This document shows positions 63,452-64,000 of a stretch of 64,000 bases of DNA, piece after piece. The position numbers were made by a program, and so were the translations under genes. The DNA is from Polaromonas sp. Lineage in GTDB: Bacteria > Pseudomonadota > Gammaproteobacteria > Burkholderiales > Burkholderiaceae_C. The number at the start of each line of letters is the position of its first letter. The stretch's first letter is position 1. The stretch is from contig NZ_JAAFGZ010000025.1 in the NCBI RefSeq assembly GCF_010365105.1, positions 1 to 64,000 on the forward strand, written 5' to 3'. The notes under the pieces were generated by a model, which was not told where the DNA came from, made no database searches, and was given only the letters and a program-made list of their open reading frames with translations.

Positions 63452-64000
63452 ATGAAATCATGCATGACGACTCCCGAACTTCTTTCTGCACTGGCGGACG
63501 GCCAGCTAGACAAGCAGGATTTTGCCGCCGCGCTTGAAGCCTGCGACCAGAACGATGGCGCGCTTGATTGCTGGAATACCTACCACCTGATTGGTGACTT
63601 CCTGCGTTCGCCGGCCGAATTGCGTCCATCATCCCAGGCGGTCGGGGGCGAAATCGGGTTTGCCAGCCGGCTCAGCGCGCGACTTGCGCAAGAGACGGTC
63701 GCCACCGCAGTGGCACTTCCGGCTGCAAGCTTGCAGGCTTCTCCCGAGATGGTTCATCACCGTGGACCGGCATCGAACGATGGCAATTTCCGCTGGAAAC
63801 TGGTGGCCGGTGTGGCGTCACTTGCCGCTGTTTCCGCGATGGTGTGGAATGCCTCCGGGCTGATGGCGTCGTCGTCCGGACAGCAACTGGCCCAAAATGC
63901 ATCCCCGCAGATCGTGGTCACCTCACCGCAAGGGCCGGTGGTGCGCGATGCCAGGCTGGAGGAGTTGCTCGCGGCGCACCGGCAGTTTGGAACGGCTTCG
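63452..64000 (+). CDS. rseA: Anti-sigma-E factor RseA (truncated by window edge)
   Basis: The frame is open to the end of the window (183 residues seen). The N-terminal cytoplasmic RseA_N-like domain is LLSALADGQLDKQDFAAAL, then CWNTYHLIGDFLRSPAEL, the typical sigma-binding pattern. A single transmembrane helix lies near residues 119-135 (LVAGVASLAAVSAMVW), and a periplasmic domain follows. ATG 63452 is followed by a second in-frame ATG at 63464, which gives the more usual MTTPELLSAL start. It holds RpoE inactive until cleaved on envelope stress. Confidence 0.9.
   Translation, partial: MKSCMTTPELLSALADGQLDKQDFAAALEACDQNDGALDCWNTYHLIGDFLRSPAELRPSSQAVGGEIGFASRLSARLAQETVATAVALPAASLQASPEMVHHRGPASNDGNFRWKLVAGVASLAAVSAMVWNASGLMASSSGQQLAQNASPQIVVTSPQGPVVRDARLEELLAAHRQFGTAS

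Overview
The window looks like chromosomal DNA of a motile betaproteobacterium of the family Comamonadaceae, most like Polaromonas, Rhodoferax or Acidovorax. The reasons are the GC-rich coding sequence, the betaproteobacterial gene orders (fliEFGHIJK, hemC-hemD-hemX-hemY, rpmF-plsX-fabH-fabD-fabG-acpP-fabF, rpoE-rseA), FlhDC-type flagellar control, and a dispersed palindromic repeat that I recall from this family. The genus is an inference. I see no rRNA, tRNA, CRISPR array, phage or insertion sequence.

Bases 1-28036 are a flagellar and chemotaxis region. It opens with the 3' end of a chemoreceptor gene, a BLUF blue-light sensor gene and flgK-flgL. A long leftward operon, fliFGHIJKLMNOPQR (4221-15453), encodes the basal-body MS ring, switch, export ATPase, hook-length control and export gate. 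It is divergent from fliE. Rightward follow fliC (with a sigma-28 promoter), flaG, fliD, fliS, fliT, a second FliK-like gene, a free-standing FlhB C-terminal domain gene, the master regulator flhDC behind an AT-rich leader, motAB and cheA. The flgA-J genes, flhAB, fliA, flgM, cheW and cheY are not here.

Bases 28103-39610, leftward: a very large cyclic beta-1,2-glucan synthase (ndvB/cgs, 2735 aa), a tiny membrane-protein gene immediately upstream, and ppc (PEP carboxylase).

Bases 39702-44069, rightward: hemC, hemD, hemX, hemY. hemD carries an in-frame copy of the dispersed repeat. rne (RNase E) is leftward and split by a frameshift right after its zinc-link cysteines. It has a strong terminator, and structured RNA elements lie in the 590-base gap upstream.

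Bases 48436-53328: rluC, a HAD phosphatase, a small Rieske protein and an S49 peptidase run rightward to a bidirectional terminator. An RsmI-like methyltransferase and a Maf pyrophosphatase run leftward.

Bases 53354-64000, rightward: yceD, rpmF, plsX, fabH, then an unexpected pair (a secreted sialidase-fold protein and a polytopic membrane protein), fabD, fabG, acpP (own promoter and terminator), fabF, a YgfX-like membrane protein, rpoE and the start of rseA, which runs off the end.

The most distinctive signal is the roughly 50-base repeat family. At least seven copies or partial copies are visible. One supplies the last codons and stop of ndvB, one the stop of fliR, and one an extra peptide inside HemD. 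I did not find a clear multi-gene system that I would call new. The best candidates are the sialidase/membrane pair inside the fatty-acid operon, the BLUF sensor beside the flagellar genes, the FliK2/FlhB-C pair and the rne lesion.
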